From positions 36,466 to 100,465 of the forward strand of contig NZ_JARVRJ010000012.1 in assembly GCF_030209745.1 (NCBI RefSeq): a DNA stretch of 64,000 bases, written 5' to 3'. The notes beneath the pieces were generated by a model. That model was not told the DNA's origin, searched no databases, and saw only the letters and a program-made list of their open reading frames with translations. Below are positions 1 to 10,739 of this stretch, in pieces (the first letter of the stretch is position 1; each line of letters starts with the position of its first letter). Both the position numbers and the translations under genes were made by a program. The stretch is from Arthrobacter sp. fls2-241-R2A-200 (lineage in GTDB: Bacteria; Actinomycetota; Actinomycetes; Actinomycetales; Micrococcaceae).

Positions 1-130
1 ACGGGGCGTCGAGGGAATATCCCGCGCGCCGAAAGTCGAACAACTCGCTGATCTCGGCCAGCTGCTCTGCGGGCAAAGATGACGCGAGTTTTCCGCGTGT
101 GTTGAGGGGTAAGTTCGCTGGAGCAGACAT
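1..130 (-). CDS. N-terminus of an unidentified protein, cut by the window edge
   Basis: An open frame starts at an ATG at 130 and runs off the left edge, giving 43 residues that begin MSAPANLPLNTRGK. A Shine-Dalgarno-like GGGAGGA lies just upstream of the ATG on the minus strand, which supports a real start. The visible part is soluble and has no signal peptide or membrane segment. It is transcribed divergently from the LysR gene at 273, so it is a plausible target of that regulator. I do not recognise the family from this short piece. Confidence 0.6.
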   Translation of the reverse strand, partial: MSAPANLPLNTRGKLASSLPAEQLAEISELFDFRRAGYSLDAP

Positions 131-213
131 GTGGTTCCTCCCGGGGGCTGGGTAAGTATGCGATTCGTGGGGACAACGGGCCGGGGGTCCACCCTGCGTT
201 GTCGAAATCCGCG

Positions 214-227
214 TAATCACGAGATTA
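214..227. promoter_or_regulatory. Perfect palindrome between divergent genes, candidate LysR site
   Basis: TAATC-ACGA-GATTA is a perfect inverted repeat with 5-bp arms and a 4-base spacer. It sits 46 bases before the LysR start and 84 bases from the divergent gene. LysR-type regulators usually bind interrupted palindromes in such divergent promoters. Assignment to this LysR is inference. Confidence 0.35.
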
Positions 228-272
228 GAGTCGATCGACCTGCAACAAAAGCGCAACATTCAGGAGATATCC

Positions 273-1220
273 ATGCACAATAGGTGCATGATTGATCCAC
301 GTCTGATTACGCTCCGGGTTTTTGCCCGCTGTGGCACGGTTGGTGCCACAGCCGAGCTGACAGGATATTCCCCTTCCGCTGTTTCCGCGCAGTTGCGTGA
401 GCTCCAACGTGTACTGGGAATGCAACTCCTGACCAAGGACGGCCGGGGTGTGCGGTTGACCGCCACCGGCCGCTTCCTCGTGGAGGGTTCGGACACCCTC
501 ATTTCCGAGTGGGAGAGCCTGCGCGCAGCGGCCATGGAAGCCGGCGACCAGGTGCAGTCCCGCTTTGGACTTGGCGGATTCTCGACGGCTGCGGCGCAAT
601 TGCTCGCTCCGCTGGCAGCCTCGTTGCGCTCAACACACCCCCTGCTGCAAGTGCAGGTACTCGAGGCCAATCCGGCACGCTGCTTCGATTTATTGGTCGC
701 CGAGCGAATCGACCTGGCGGTCATCGTCGCGATGCAATCGGACAGCTACGGCGAGGATGACCCACGTTTTGAGCAGACCGTTCTGCTTGACGATCCACTG
801 GACGTGATTCTTCCTGCAAGCCATCCCTTGGCGTCCCGGAAAACGGTGACGCTGGAAGAGCTGGCCACGGAGCCCTGGATTACCGAGGCCGCGGGTTCCA
901 CCTACCACTCCCTTTTCACCGCAGCCTTCACGGCCGTTGGAGTGACACCACGGATAGCCCATGAGGCCGTTGAATGGGAAACCCAGATCGCGTTCGTAGG
1001 CGCGGGACTTGGCGTGGGCCTGCTGCCACGCCTGGCGCCGTTGCACAACGCCGAAAACGTGGTCCGGCTGCACATTGCCGGGAAAGGGAAGCCCGCCCGG
1101 CGCATCGTGGCCGCCGTGCGGCGAGGGAGCATCACATCGCCCCTGATCCAGGAGTCGCTCGGCATCCTGCAGGTCAGTGCCGCTCGAATCCTCAACGATC
1201 GGCCTAAAGACGATCTCTGA
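273..1220 (+). CDS. LysR-family transcriptional regulator
   Basis: This 315-residue protein has the usual LysR length and layout. A winged helix-turn-helix occupies roughly residues 8-65, with the recognition-helix region around GYSPSAVSAQLRELQ. A periplasmic-binding-protein-like effector domain follows from about residue 95. AGGAG at 261-265 is seven bases before the ATG at 273 and decides that start; a second Met five codons in would have poorer spacing. It is divergent from the partial gene at 1-130 and convergent with pdxS. LysR proteins commonly control a divergent neighbour and themselves, so the truncated gene is the best target candidate. The effector cannot be told from sequence. Confidence 0.9.
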   Translation: MHNRCMIDPRLITLRVFARCGTVGATAELTGYSPSAVSAQLRELQRVLGMQLLTKDGRGVRLTATGRFLVEGSDTLISEWESLRAAAMEAGDQVQSRFGLGGFSTAAAQLLAPLAASLRSTHPLLQVQVLEANPARCFDLLVAERIDLAVIVAMQSDSYGEDDPRFEQTVLLDDPLDVILPASHPLASRKTVTLEELATEPWITEAAGSTYHSLFTAAFTAVGVTPRIAHEAVEWETQIAFVGAGLGVGLLPRLAPLHNAENVVRLHIAGKGKPARRIVAAVRRGSITSPLIQESLGILQVSAARILNDRPKDDL

Positions 1221-1258
1221 CGTGCCCTCCCGTGGCCGGGTAGCCGTCGTTGCCGGTT

Positions 1259-1276
1259 GGGCTCTCCCCCGAGCCC
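1259..1276. terminator. Short hairpin between convergent LysR and pdxS genes
   Basis: GGGCTC-TCCCCC-GAGCCC forms a 6-bp GC-rich stem with a 6-base loop. It lies in the 58-base gap between the stop codons of the two convergent genes. It has no clear T-run, so it is only a weak candidate for intrinsic termination. Confidence 0.3.
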
Positions 1277-1278
1277 TG

Positions 1279-2193
1279 TTACCAGCCGCGCTCTGCGAGG
1301 CGGTGGGGCTGGGGGATCTCGTCGACGTTGATGCCGACCATCGCTTCGCCCAGGCCGCGGGAGACCTTGGCAATGACATCGGGGTCGTCGTAGAACGTGG
1401 TGGCCTTGACGACGGCGGCGGCGCGCTCTGCCGGGTTCCCGGACTTGAAGATGCCCGAACCAACAAACACACCATCAGCGCCGAGCTGCATCATCATCGC
1501 AGCATCAGCCGGGGTCGCGATCCCACCGGCGGTGAACAAAACCACCGGGAGCTTACCCGTGGCAGCGATTTCCTTCACCAGCTCGTACGGGGCCTGAAGT
1601 TCCTTGGCCGCAACGTACAGCTCGTCCTCGGGAAGGGAGGAAAGCTTCGCGATCTCCGCCCGGATCTTCCGCATGTGCCCGGTCGCGTTGGAAACATCCC
1701 CGGTCCCGGCCTCACCCTTGGAACGGATCATCGCCGCACCCTCGTTGATGCGGCGCAACGCCTCACCAAGGTTCGTGGCACCACAGACGAAAGGAACGGT
1801 GAAGTTCCACTTGTCGATGTGGTTCACGTAGTCAGCCGGGGTCAGGACCTCGGACTCGTCGATGTAATCGACGCCGAGGGACTGCAAAACCTGCGCTTCG
1901 ACGAAGTGACCAATGCGGGCCTTCGCCATGACCGGAATGGACACAGCAGCGATGATCGCATCGATCATGTCCGGATCGGACATGCGGGACACGCCGCCCT
2001 GGGCACGGATATCGGCAGGGACGCGCTCAAGCGCCATGACCGCCACAGCACCGGCGTCCTCAGCGATACGGGCCTGCTCGACGTTAACGACGTCCATGAT
2101 GACGCCGCCCTTGAGCATCTCCGCCATACCGCGCTTCACACGGCTGGAGCCCGTGAGTGCTATGTGTTCAAAAGTGTGAAGTCTTGCGGTCAC
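1279..2193 (-). CDS. pdxS: Pyridoxal 5'-phosphate synthase subunit PdxS
   Basis: PdxS condenses ribose 5-phosphate (or ribulose 5-phosphate), glyceraldehyde 3-phosphate and PdxT-derived ammonia into PLP. The sequence is strongly typical: RVKRGMAEM near the N-terminus, [10 protein letters not shown], the substrate lysine in [10 protein letters not shown], the second lysine in [11 protein letters not shown], and [16 protein letters not shown] near the end. The start is set at GTG 2193 because GGAG lies six bases upstream. A TTG at 2205 would include that ribosome site. The length of about 304 residues fits the family. There is no pdxT beside it, which is unusual for actinobacteria. It shares an AT-rich upstream motif with purU, suggesting co-control by the neighbouring GntR protein (inference). 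Confidence 0.95.
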   Translation of the reverse strand: MTARLHTFEHIALTGSSRVKRGMAEMLKGGVIMDVVNVEQARIAEDAGAVAVMALERVPADIRAQGGVSRMSDPDMIDAIIAAVSIPVMAKARIGHFVEAQVLQSLGVDYIDESEVLTPADYVNHIDKWNFTVPFVCGATNLGEALRRINEGAAMIRSKGEAGTGDVSNATGHMRKIRAEIAKLSSLPEDELYVAAKELQAPYELVKEIAATGKLPVVLFTAGGIATPADAAMMMQLGADGVFVGSGIFKSGNPAERAAAVVKATTFYDDPDVIAKVSRGLGEAMVGINVDEIPQPHRLAERGW

Positions 2194-2284
2194 GTGGTAC
2201 TCCAAAGGACTGAAGCCTGCGATTGCATCACAAGCCCGCCCGGAATCTGTTCCCTGCGTCGAGGAGTAACGGCTGATATCCGGG

Positions 2285-2311
2285 TGATATATTAGTTGGA
2301 GTATCCAGTAT
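2285..2311. promoter_or_regulatory. AT-rich candidate operator upstream of pdxS
   Basis: On the minus strand the 11-mer CTAATATATCA occupies 2295-2285, about 92 bases before the pdxS start. CCAGTAT follows on the plus strand at 2305-2311. Both elements recur upstream of purU at 3116-3126 and 3093-3099. An identical AT-rich 11-mer in two promoters flanking one GntR gene is unlikely by chance in such GC-rich DNA. Confidence 0.45.
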
Positions 2312-2360
2312 GCAAGCGTCGGGGCAGGGAGTCAACAGCGCGTCGCAAGCGCCTCGAAAC

Positions 2361-3041
2361 TCAGGCCGCGAACAGCGCCTGACGCACCGCGTGCTCAAAG
2401 CCGGTGACGTGGTCCCGGGCCAATGCAGTTGCTTTCTCTTCATCGCCGTCGAGAACCGCCCGGAGAAGGTCCACGTGCTCACGGACGTGGTGCTCCAAGT
2501 CAGGAAGGCGATCCAGAACCATGCACCATATGCGGGTGGCCAGGTTGTCATAGCGGATCAGGACGTCCTCGAGATGCGGATTGCCGGCCGCCGCGTAGAT
2601 CCCTTGGTGGACGCGTGCGTCCAGGCGGAGAGTCTCCACCACCGAGGCGCCGGCAACATCAAAGGCCTCTACGGCCCGCATGATGTCCTTCAGATGTTCC
2701 TTGGTTGCCGGTGAAGCCAAACGGGCCGCACGCCCGGCCGCCAGTGGCTCCAACTGAGTCCGTATCTCCGAGATATAGGCCAGGTCCGTCACCTCGACCC
2801 TCGTGGCAAAGGTGCCACGGCGCGGGTAGGCCACCACCAAGCGGTCCAGCTCGAGCCGCTTCAGGGCCTCCCGCACAGGGGTGCGGCCGATCCCCAGGTC
2901 CTTGGCCAGCTGGTCGTCATTGAGGAGGTCGCCCGGTTTGATCTCCAGCATCAAGAGCCGGTCACGGAGGCGCTCGTAAGCCGTATCAGCCAGCGATTTC
3001 CTGCTGGTGCCGTCCGCGATTGCCAGAGTTTCGAGTGCCAT
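2361..3041 (-). CDS. GntR-family regulator with FCD effector domain
   Basis: From the ATG at 3041 this is a 226-residue protein. AAGGG lies eight bases upstream of that ATG, and a longer in-frame reading has no such support. The N-terminal winged helix (about residues 15-80) carries ADTAYERLRDRLL, GDLLNDDQLAKDLGIGRTPVREALKRLE and the wing YPRRGTFATRV. The all-helical FCD domain follows, with the Asp/His metal-ligand pattern in RLDARVHQGIYAAAGNPHL. The gene lies between pdxS and divergent purU, and its promoter overlaps candidate operators shared with both. The likely role is repression of the one-carbon cluster until a carboxylate-type effector binds the metal site. The effector is unknown. 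Confidence 0.9.
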   Translation of the reverse strand: MALETLAIADGTSRKSLADTAYERLRDRLLMLEIKPGDLLNDDQLAKDLGIGRTPVREALKRLELDRLVVAYPRRGTFATRVEVTDLAYISEIRTQLEPLAAGRAARLASPATKEHLKDIMRAVEAFDVAGASVVETLRLDARVHQGIYAAAGNPHLEDVLIRYDNLATRIWCMVLDRLPDLEHHVREHVDLLRAVLDGDEEKATALARDHVTGFEHAVRQALFAA

Positions 3042-3075
3042 GGTGCCGACCCTTTCCGCAGGTCCCGAAGATCTA

Positions 3076-3148
3076 TTGACCTCTCCCGGTGACCAGTATA
3101 CGCTGAATCCCAATCCTAATATATCAGTACAGGACTCAGGAATATATC
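3076..3148 (+). promoter_or_regulatory. purU promoter region with repeated AATATATC motif
   Basis: TTGACC at 3076-3081 with TACGCT 17 bases downstream is a possible -35/-10 pair for purU. GTATAC at 3096-3101 is a small palindrome. AATATATC occurs at 3118-3125 and again at 3141-3148, 23 bases apart, which places both copies on one face of the helix. The second copy abuts a strong ribosome site, AAGGAGGAG. The same octamer lies upstream of pdxS on the minus strand. Binding by the adjacent GntR protein is inferred. Confidence 0.5.
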
Positions 3149-3161
3149 TAAAGGAGGAGCC

Positions 3162-6636
<3,475 letters not shown>

Positions 6637-6658
6637 GCACGGCGCCCTCGGTTAGGCC

Positions 6659-6700
6659 AGCGGCCCGGACCCATCTCCTCGCAACCGGATCCGGGCCGCT
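6659..6700 (+). terminator. Hairpin after dimethylglycine oxidase
   Basis: AGCGGCCCGGA (6659-6669) and TCCGGGCCGCT (6690-6700) form a perfect 11-bp stem with a 20-base loop. No clean T-run follows. It may terminate or attenuate transcription, or protect the upstream mRNA end, between the oxidase and the folate genes. Confidence 0.5.
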
Positions 6701-6719
6701 GCCTAACGCATTTCCAGCC

Positions 6720-6798
6720 CAGCCCTTCTTTGCCAGTCCAGCCTTTCTTTGCCAGTCCAGCCTTTCTTTGCCAGTCCAGCCTTTCTTTGCCAGTCCAG
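6720..6798 (+). repeat. Four tandem copies of a 19-bp unit
   Basis: The unit CAGCCTTTCTTTGCCAGTC occurs four times head to tail from 6720 to 6795. Only the first copy differs, by one base (C for T at position 6). The partial start of a fifth copy reads CAG. The array ends eight bases before the next ATG and merges with its ribosome site. A 19-bp period cannot stay in frame, so the array is non-coding. It is likely prone to slipped-strand copy-number change. Confidence 0.9.
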
Positions 6799-6806
6799 GA
6801 AGTCAC

Positions 6807-7433
6807 ATGATCAGTTCAGAAACCCTCAACGATTACCTTGCCCGGCTCGCTTCCCGACAACCCACCCCTGGAGGTGGCGCCGCAGCAGCACTTCACGCTG
6901 CCCAAGGCGCAGCGCTGGTGGCCATGGTGGCCAGATACACCACGGGCGAAAAGTATGCCCAGCACGAGGAGCTCATCACGCGCATCACCGGCACAGCCGA
7001 TCATTTGATCACCGAAGCGCTGCGCCTTGCCGATGCTGACGAGCAAGCCTTTCAGGGTGTCATTGATTCGTACAAACTCCCGTCAGGAACCGAGGAACTC
7101 AAAGCGGCCCGTGCTGCGGGGATCCAAGGCGCCCTCGTCAACGCAGCCCGGACACCTGCGCAGCTGATCCAACTCGCCGGTGAGGTGGTGGAACTTGCCA
7201 CTGAGCTCTTTGACGTGGCCAACCCCAACGTCATCAGCGATGTCGCGGCAGCAGCAGACGCCGCCCGGGCTGCGACCACCACCGCACGGGTCAACATCGA
7301 TATCAACCTCGTGGCCATCAAGGATGGCGACGCCCGCTCGCGCCTGGCTGAACAAACCAACGGCCTTGAGGACAAAGTGGTCCTGGCTGCCGATTCGCTG
7401 GCCGCGAGGGTCCGCGAAAGGATCCTCGCGTGA
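6807..7433 (+). CDS. fchA: Cyclodeaminase/cyclohydrolase-family protein, FchA-like
   Basis: The 208-residue helical protein begins MISSETLNDYLARLASRQPTPGGGAAAAL, the conserved opening of the formiminotransferase-cyclodeaminase C-terminal family. Members either deaminate formimino-THF or, as FchA of methylotrophs and acetogens, hydrolyse 5,10-methenyl-THF to 10-formyl-THF. AGGAAG before the ATG at 6807 sets the start; an upstream in-frame ATG lies inside the 19-bp repeats. The stop codon overlaps the GTG of folD (GTGA), implying translational coupling. No formiminotransferase domain or histidine-degradation gene is near, so the cyclohydrolase role is favoured. That role is inferred from context. 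Confidence 0.85.
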   Translation: MISSETLNDYLARLASRQPTPGGGAAAALHAAQGAALVAMVARYTTGEKYAQHEELITRITGTADHLITEALRLADADEQAFQGVIDSYKLPSGTEELKAARAAGIQGALVNAARTPAQLIQLAGEVVELATELFDVANPNVISDVAAAADAARAATTTARVNIDINLVAIKDGDARSRLAEQTNGLEDKVVLAADSLAARVRERILA

Positions 7434-8329
7434 ACACCACACGCCCGCAGGCCAGGGTGCTCTCCGGCAAGGGACTGGCAGGACTCGTCCAGGAACAGGC
7501 CCGGGACAGGATCCGGGCACTCGGAGCGGACAGCGTGCGCCCTGTGCTCGCCGTCGTGGTGGCAACCTCGGATCAGTCAACGCACTGGTACGTCCGCTCC
7601 ATCGAACGTGCGGCAGAACGTGTTGGGATTGATTGCCGAATCCTCGATCTCGGGCAGGAAGCCACCCAAGAGTCGCTGGTAAGCGTTTTGCGGGATCTCA
7701 GCGTAGAGCCTTCCGTCAGTGGCATCATCCTGCAGACTCCCCTGCCGGGCGCCGTCCGGGCCGAGGACTTGGTTGGCCTTATAGCTCCCGAGAAGGACAT
7801 CGACGGCGCCAATCCGCTCAGCCTGGGCCGCTTGGCTGTGGGCCAGCCTGCCTTCGCTCCCGCTACGGCGCGAGCCGTTGTTGAACTGCTGGACCACTAC
7901 GAGGTCCCGGTCGCGGGTAAGAACGTGGCCGTCGTCGGGCGTTCAGCCGTAGTGGGCAAGCCGCTGTCCTTGCTGCTCCTTGAAAAGGACGCCACTGTGA
8001 CCATCTGCCATTCCAAGTCGGGCGACCTGGCGCGCTATACGCGGGCTGCCGACGTCGTGGTCGTCGCCGCGGGGCGGACCGGACTTTTGACAGGTTCCCA
8101 TGTCTCGCCCGGTTCAGTAGTGGTCGACGTCGGCACAAACGTCCTGGCGGATGGTTCCCTTGTGGGGGACGTGGATGAAGCCAGCGTAATGGGCGTAGCC
8201 GCTGCCCTGTCGCCGGTTCCCGGGGGCGTCGGCTCCGTCACTACAGCCTTGCTGCTGCTGCACACCGCCGAGGCCGCAGGACTGCAAGCACGCATACCGC
8301 TGATGGCGGCTTCTTCTGTCCGGAACTGA
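7430..8329 (+). CDS. folD: FolD-type methylenetetrahydrofolate dehydrogenase, cyclohydrolase lysine missing
   Basis: The 299-residue protein has the FolD layout: an N-terminal catalytic domain, a Rossmann domain with VVGRSAVVGKPLSLLLL and the closing PVPGGVGSVTTALLL. The conserved Tyr (Tyr54 in WYVRS), the Gln of LQTPLP and the Asp of EKDIDG are present. However, the catalytic Lys of the YVxSK motif (Lys54 in E. coli, Lys56 in human) is Ile58 here; the codon is ATC. That Lys is needed for cyclohydrolase activity in studied enzymes. The NAD(P)-dependent dehydrogenase may remain. The gene starts at a GTG overlapping the stop of the FchA-like gene, which could supply the missing step. Confidence 0.92.
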   Translation: MNTTRPQARVLSGKGLAGLVQEQARDRIRALGADSVRPVLAVVVATSDQSTHWYVRSIERAAERVGIDCRILDLGQEATQESLVSVLRDLSVEPSVSGIILQTPLPGAVRAEDLVGLIAPEKDIDGANPLSLGRLAVGQPAFAPATARAVVELLDHYEVPVAGKNVAVVGRSAVVGKPLSLLLLEKDATVTICHSKSGDLARYTRAADVVVVAAGRTGLLTGSHVSPGSVVVDVGTNVLADGSLVGDVDEASVMGVAAALSPVPGGVGSVTTALLLLHTAEAAGLQARIPLMAASSVRN

Positions 8330-8342
8330 AGGGATGCACCAT

Positions 8343-10685
8343 ATGGCTTCCAAAGCCCCCCGCAACAACATTGACGAGTCGCAACTGACGGTCACCAAAC
8401 CCAAGACCAAGGCTGTGGGCATCCCGGCGGTCGCCAACGCCCTGAAGATCTCCTTGGAACAAATGGGGCCGGTACGCAGCGTCCAGACTCTGTTGGCGGT
8501 GAACCAGCTCGATGGATTCGACTGTATGGGCTGCGCCTGGCCTGAACATGAAAAGCGCAACGCCGCGGAGTTTTGTGAGAATGGCGCCAAAGCCGTTGCC
8601 GAGGAAGCTACCCGCCGCCGGGTCACACCCGCATTTTTCGCCCAGCACTCGGTGGCGGAGCTGAAGACGCGCGATGATTACTGGCTGGGCCAGCAAGGCA
8701 GGCTGACCCACCCGATGTTCCTCGATGAGGGTGCAACCCACTACGAACCCATCGGGTGGGACCAAGCGTATGACCTGATGGCTGAGGAACTCCGGGCCAT
8801 GGACCATCCCGACCAGGCCGTCTTCTACACCTCCGGGCGCACCTCCAACGAGGCAGCGTTCGTCTACCAACTTCTGGTGCGGGGGCTCGGAACCAACAAC
8901 CTTCCTGACTGCTCCAACATGTGCCACGAATCCTCGGGGTCCGCTCTGGTGGAAACCATCGGCATCGGCAAAGGCTCGGTGAGCCTCACGGACTTGGAAA
9001 CAGCGTCCCTGATTTTCGTTGCCGGCCAAAATCCGGGTACCAACCACCCCCGCATGCTCAGCGCCTTGGAGAAAGCCAAGAAAAACGGCGCAGTCATTGT
9101 GTCCGTGAATCCTTTGCCAGAGGCGGGCCTCCTCCATTTTGAAAACCCACAGCACCTGGGCGGCATGGTTACGGGCACCCGCTTGACGGACGATTTCCTG
9201 CAAATCCGTGCGGGCGGCGACCAAGCCCTCTTCCAGGGTCTGGGCAAGTACCTGCTTGAAGCTGAATCCTCCGGACGTAAGACACCAGGGCTCCAGAGCG
9301 TCCTGGACCACGACTTCATCAATAACCACACCGTAGGCATCCAGGACTACCTTCAGTACCTGGAAGAAGTTCAGTGGGACCAGATCGTGGAAGCCACAGG
9401 CCTGTCCCTGGAGCAGATCCACGCGACCGGTGAACGGCTGCTCGCATCCAGCTCCACCATTGTGTGCTGGGCCATGGGATTGACCCAGCATAAGCACTCT
9501 GTCCCTACCCTTCGCGACGTAGTCAACGTCCTGCTTCTGCAAGGGAACATCGGCAAGCCAGGCGCTGGTGTTTGCCCGGTACGGGGGCATTCCAATGTCC
9601 AAGGTGACCGCACTATGGGCATCTTCGAGAAAATGCCGGAGAAGTTCCATGACCGGTTGGATCACGAGTTCGAATTCCTCTCTCCCCGGGACCACGGCTA
9701 TGACACTGTCGCGGCGATCCGGGCCATGCGGGACGGCAAGGTCCGGTTCTTCATGGGGATGGGTGGAAACTTCGTTCGCGCTGCCCCCGACTCTGAGGTG
9801 ACGGAACAAGCTCTGGCGAACACGCGGCTGAGCGTCCAGATCTCCACCAAGCTGAACCACTCGCACCTGGCAACGGGGCAGCGCGCACTGATTCTGCCTA
9901 CTTTGGGCCGCACCGAGAAAGACACCCAGGTGACAGGCGACCAACGCGTCACTGTGGAGGACTCCATGAGTGCAGTGCACGCGTCCCGGGGACGCCTCAA
10001 ACCCGCAAGCGAACACCTGCACTCGGAAGTGGCTATCGTGTGCAATCTCGCCCACAGGATCTTCACAGATGGCCGCGTACGACTGCCCAACGCCCCCAAG
10101 GCGGCGTGGCTGTCCATGCGGGACGACTATTCCCTGATCCGCAAACACATCGAAGCAGTGTTTGACGGCTTCGAGAACTTCGAAGAACGCATTCAGCACC
10201 CCGGCGGCTTCGTACTTCCCCACCCGCCACGCGATGCGCGGAAGTTCGATACTGCCTCGGGAAAAGCCCACTTCACGGGAAATCAGTTGGAATACATCAA
10301 GGTCCCGTCGGACCGGTTAGTACTGCAAACCCTGCGCTCCCACGACCAGTACAACACCACCATCTACGGCAAGGACGACAGGTACCGCGGGATCCACGGT
10401 GGACGCCGGGTAGTCCTTATCAATGCCGACGACGTTTCGGAGCTGGGTTTCGCTGACGGCGACATGGTCCATCTCATCTCCGAATTCCAGGGAACCGAGC
10501 GCAGGGCAGAAGACTTCCGGATCGTCACATACTCCACACCCAAGGGCTGCGCAGCTGCGTACTACCCGGAAACCAACGTCCTGGTACCCCTGGACTCGGT
10601 TGCCGACACCAGTGGGACCCCGACATCCAAGTCCGTCATCGTCCGGCTCGAACCTGCGACCCTCAACCGCAAGGACGCTGCCTAA
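8343..10685 (+). CDS. FdhF/YdeP-family molybdopterin oxidoreductase
   Basis: About 780 residues match the YdeP branch of the formate dehydrogenase alpha-subunit superfamily. The N-terminal FDCMGCAWPEHEKRNAAEFCENGAKA, the NMCHESSGSAL segment and LLLQGNIGKPGAGVCPVRGHSNVQGDRTMG are typical. A C-terminal cofactor-binding domain follows from about residue 650. The four-cysteine Fe-S pattern of classical formate dehydrogenases is not evident. ATG 8343 is chosen because AAGGG is nine bases upstream; the ATG at 8334 directly abuts that site. It begins 13 bases after folD. Position in the operon suggests oxidation of formate released by PurU, but YdeP proteins are poorly characterised. Confidence 0.85.
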   Translation: MASKAPRNNIDESQLTVTKPKTKAVGIPAVANALKISLEQMGPVRSVQTLLAVNQLDGFDCMGCAWPEHEKRNAAEFCENGAKAVAEEATRRRVTPAFFAQHSVAELKTRDDYWLGQQGRLTHPMFLDEGATHYEPIGWDQAYDLMAEELRAMDHPDQAVFYTSGRTSNEAAFVYQLLVRGLGTNNLPDCSNMCHESSGSALVETIGIGKGSVSLTDLETASLIFVAGQNPGTNHPRMLSALEKAKKNGAVIVSVNPLPEAGLLHFENPQHLGGMVTGTRLTDDFLQIRAGGDQALFQGLGKYLLEAESSGRKTPGLQSVLDHDFINNHTVGIQDYLQYLEEVQWDQIVEATGLSLEQIHATGERLLASSSTIVCWAMGLTQHKHSVPTLRDVVNVLLLQGNIGKPGAGVCPVRGHSNVQGDRTMGIFEKMPEKFHDRLDHEFEFLSPRDHGYDTVAAIRAMRDGKVRFFMGMGGNFVRAAPDSEVTEQALANTRLSVQISTKLNHSHLATGQRALILPTLGRTEKDTQVTGDQRVTVEDSMSAVHASRGRLKPASEHLHSEVAIVCNLAHRIFTDGRVRLPNAPKAAWLSMRDDYSLIRKHIEAVFDGFENFEERIQHPGGFVLPHPPRDARKFDTASGKAHFTGNQLEYIKVPSDRLVLQTLRSHDQYNTTIYGKDDRYRGIHGGRRVVLINADDVSELGFADGDMVHLISEFQGTERRAEDFRIVTYSTPKGCAAAYYPETNVLVPLDSVADTSGTPTSKSVIVRLEPATLNRKDAA

Positions 10686-10739
10686 AGCCCAACGTTATCC
10701 ACCCTCATGTCCGCACCACCAAACACCCTAAGGAGTGTC

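Noticed and set aside
8241..10271. A minus-strand open frame of about 676 codons opposite the YdeP-type oxidoreductase
   Set aside because: Same reasoning: it is a shadow of a clear gene, with low-complexity translation and no domain.
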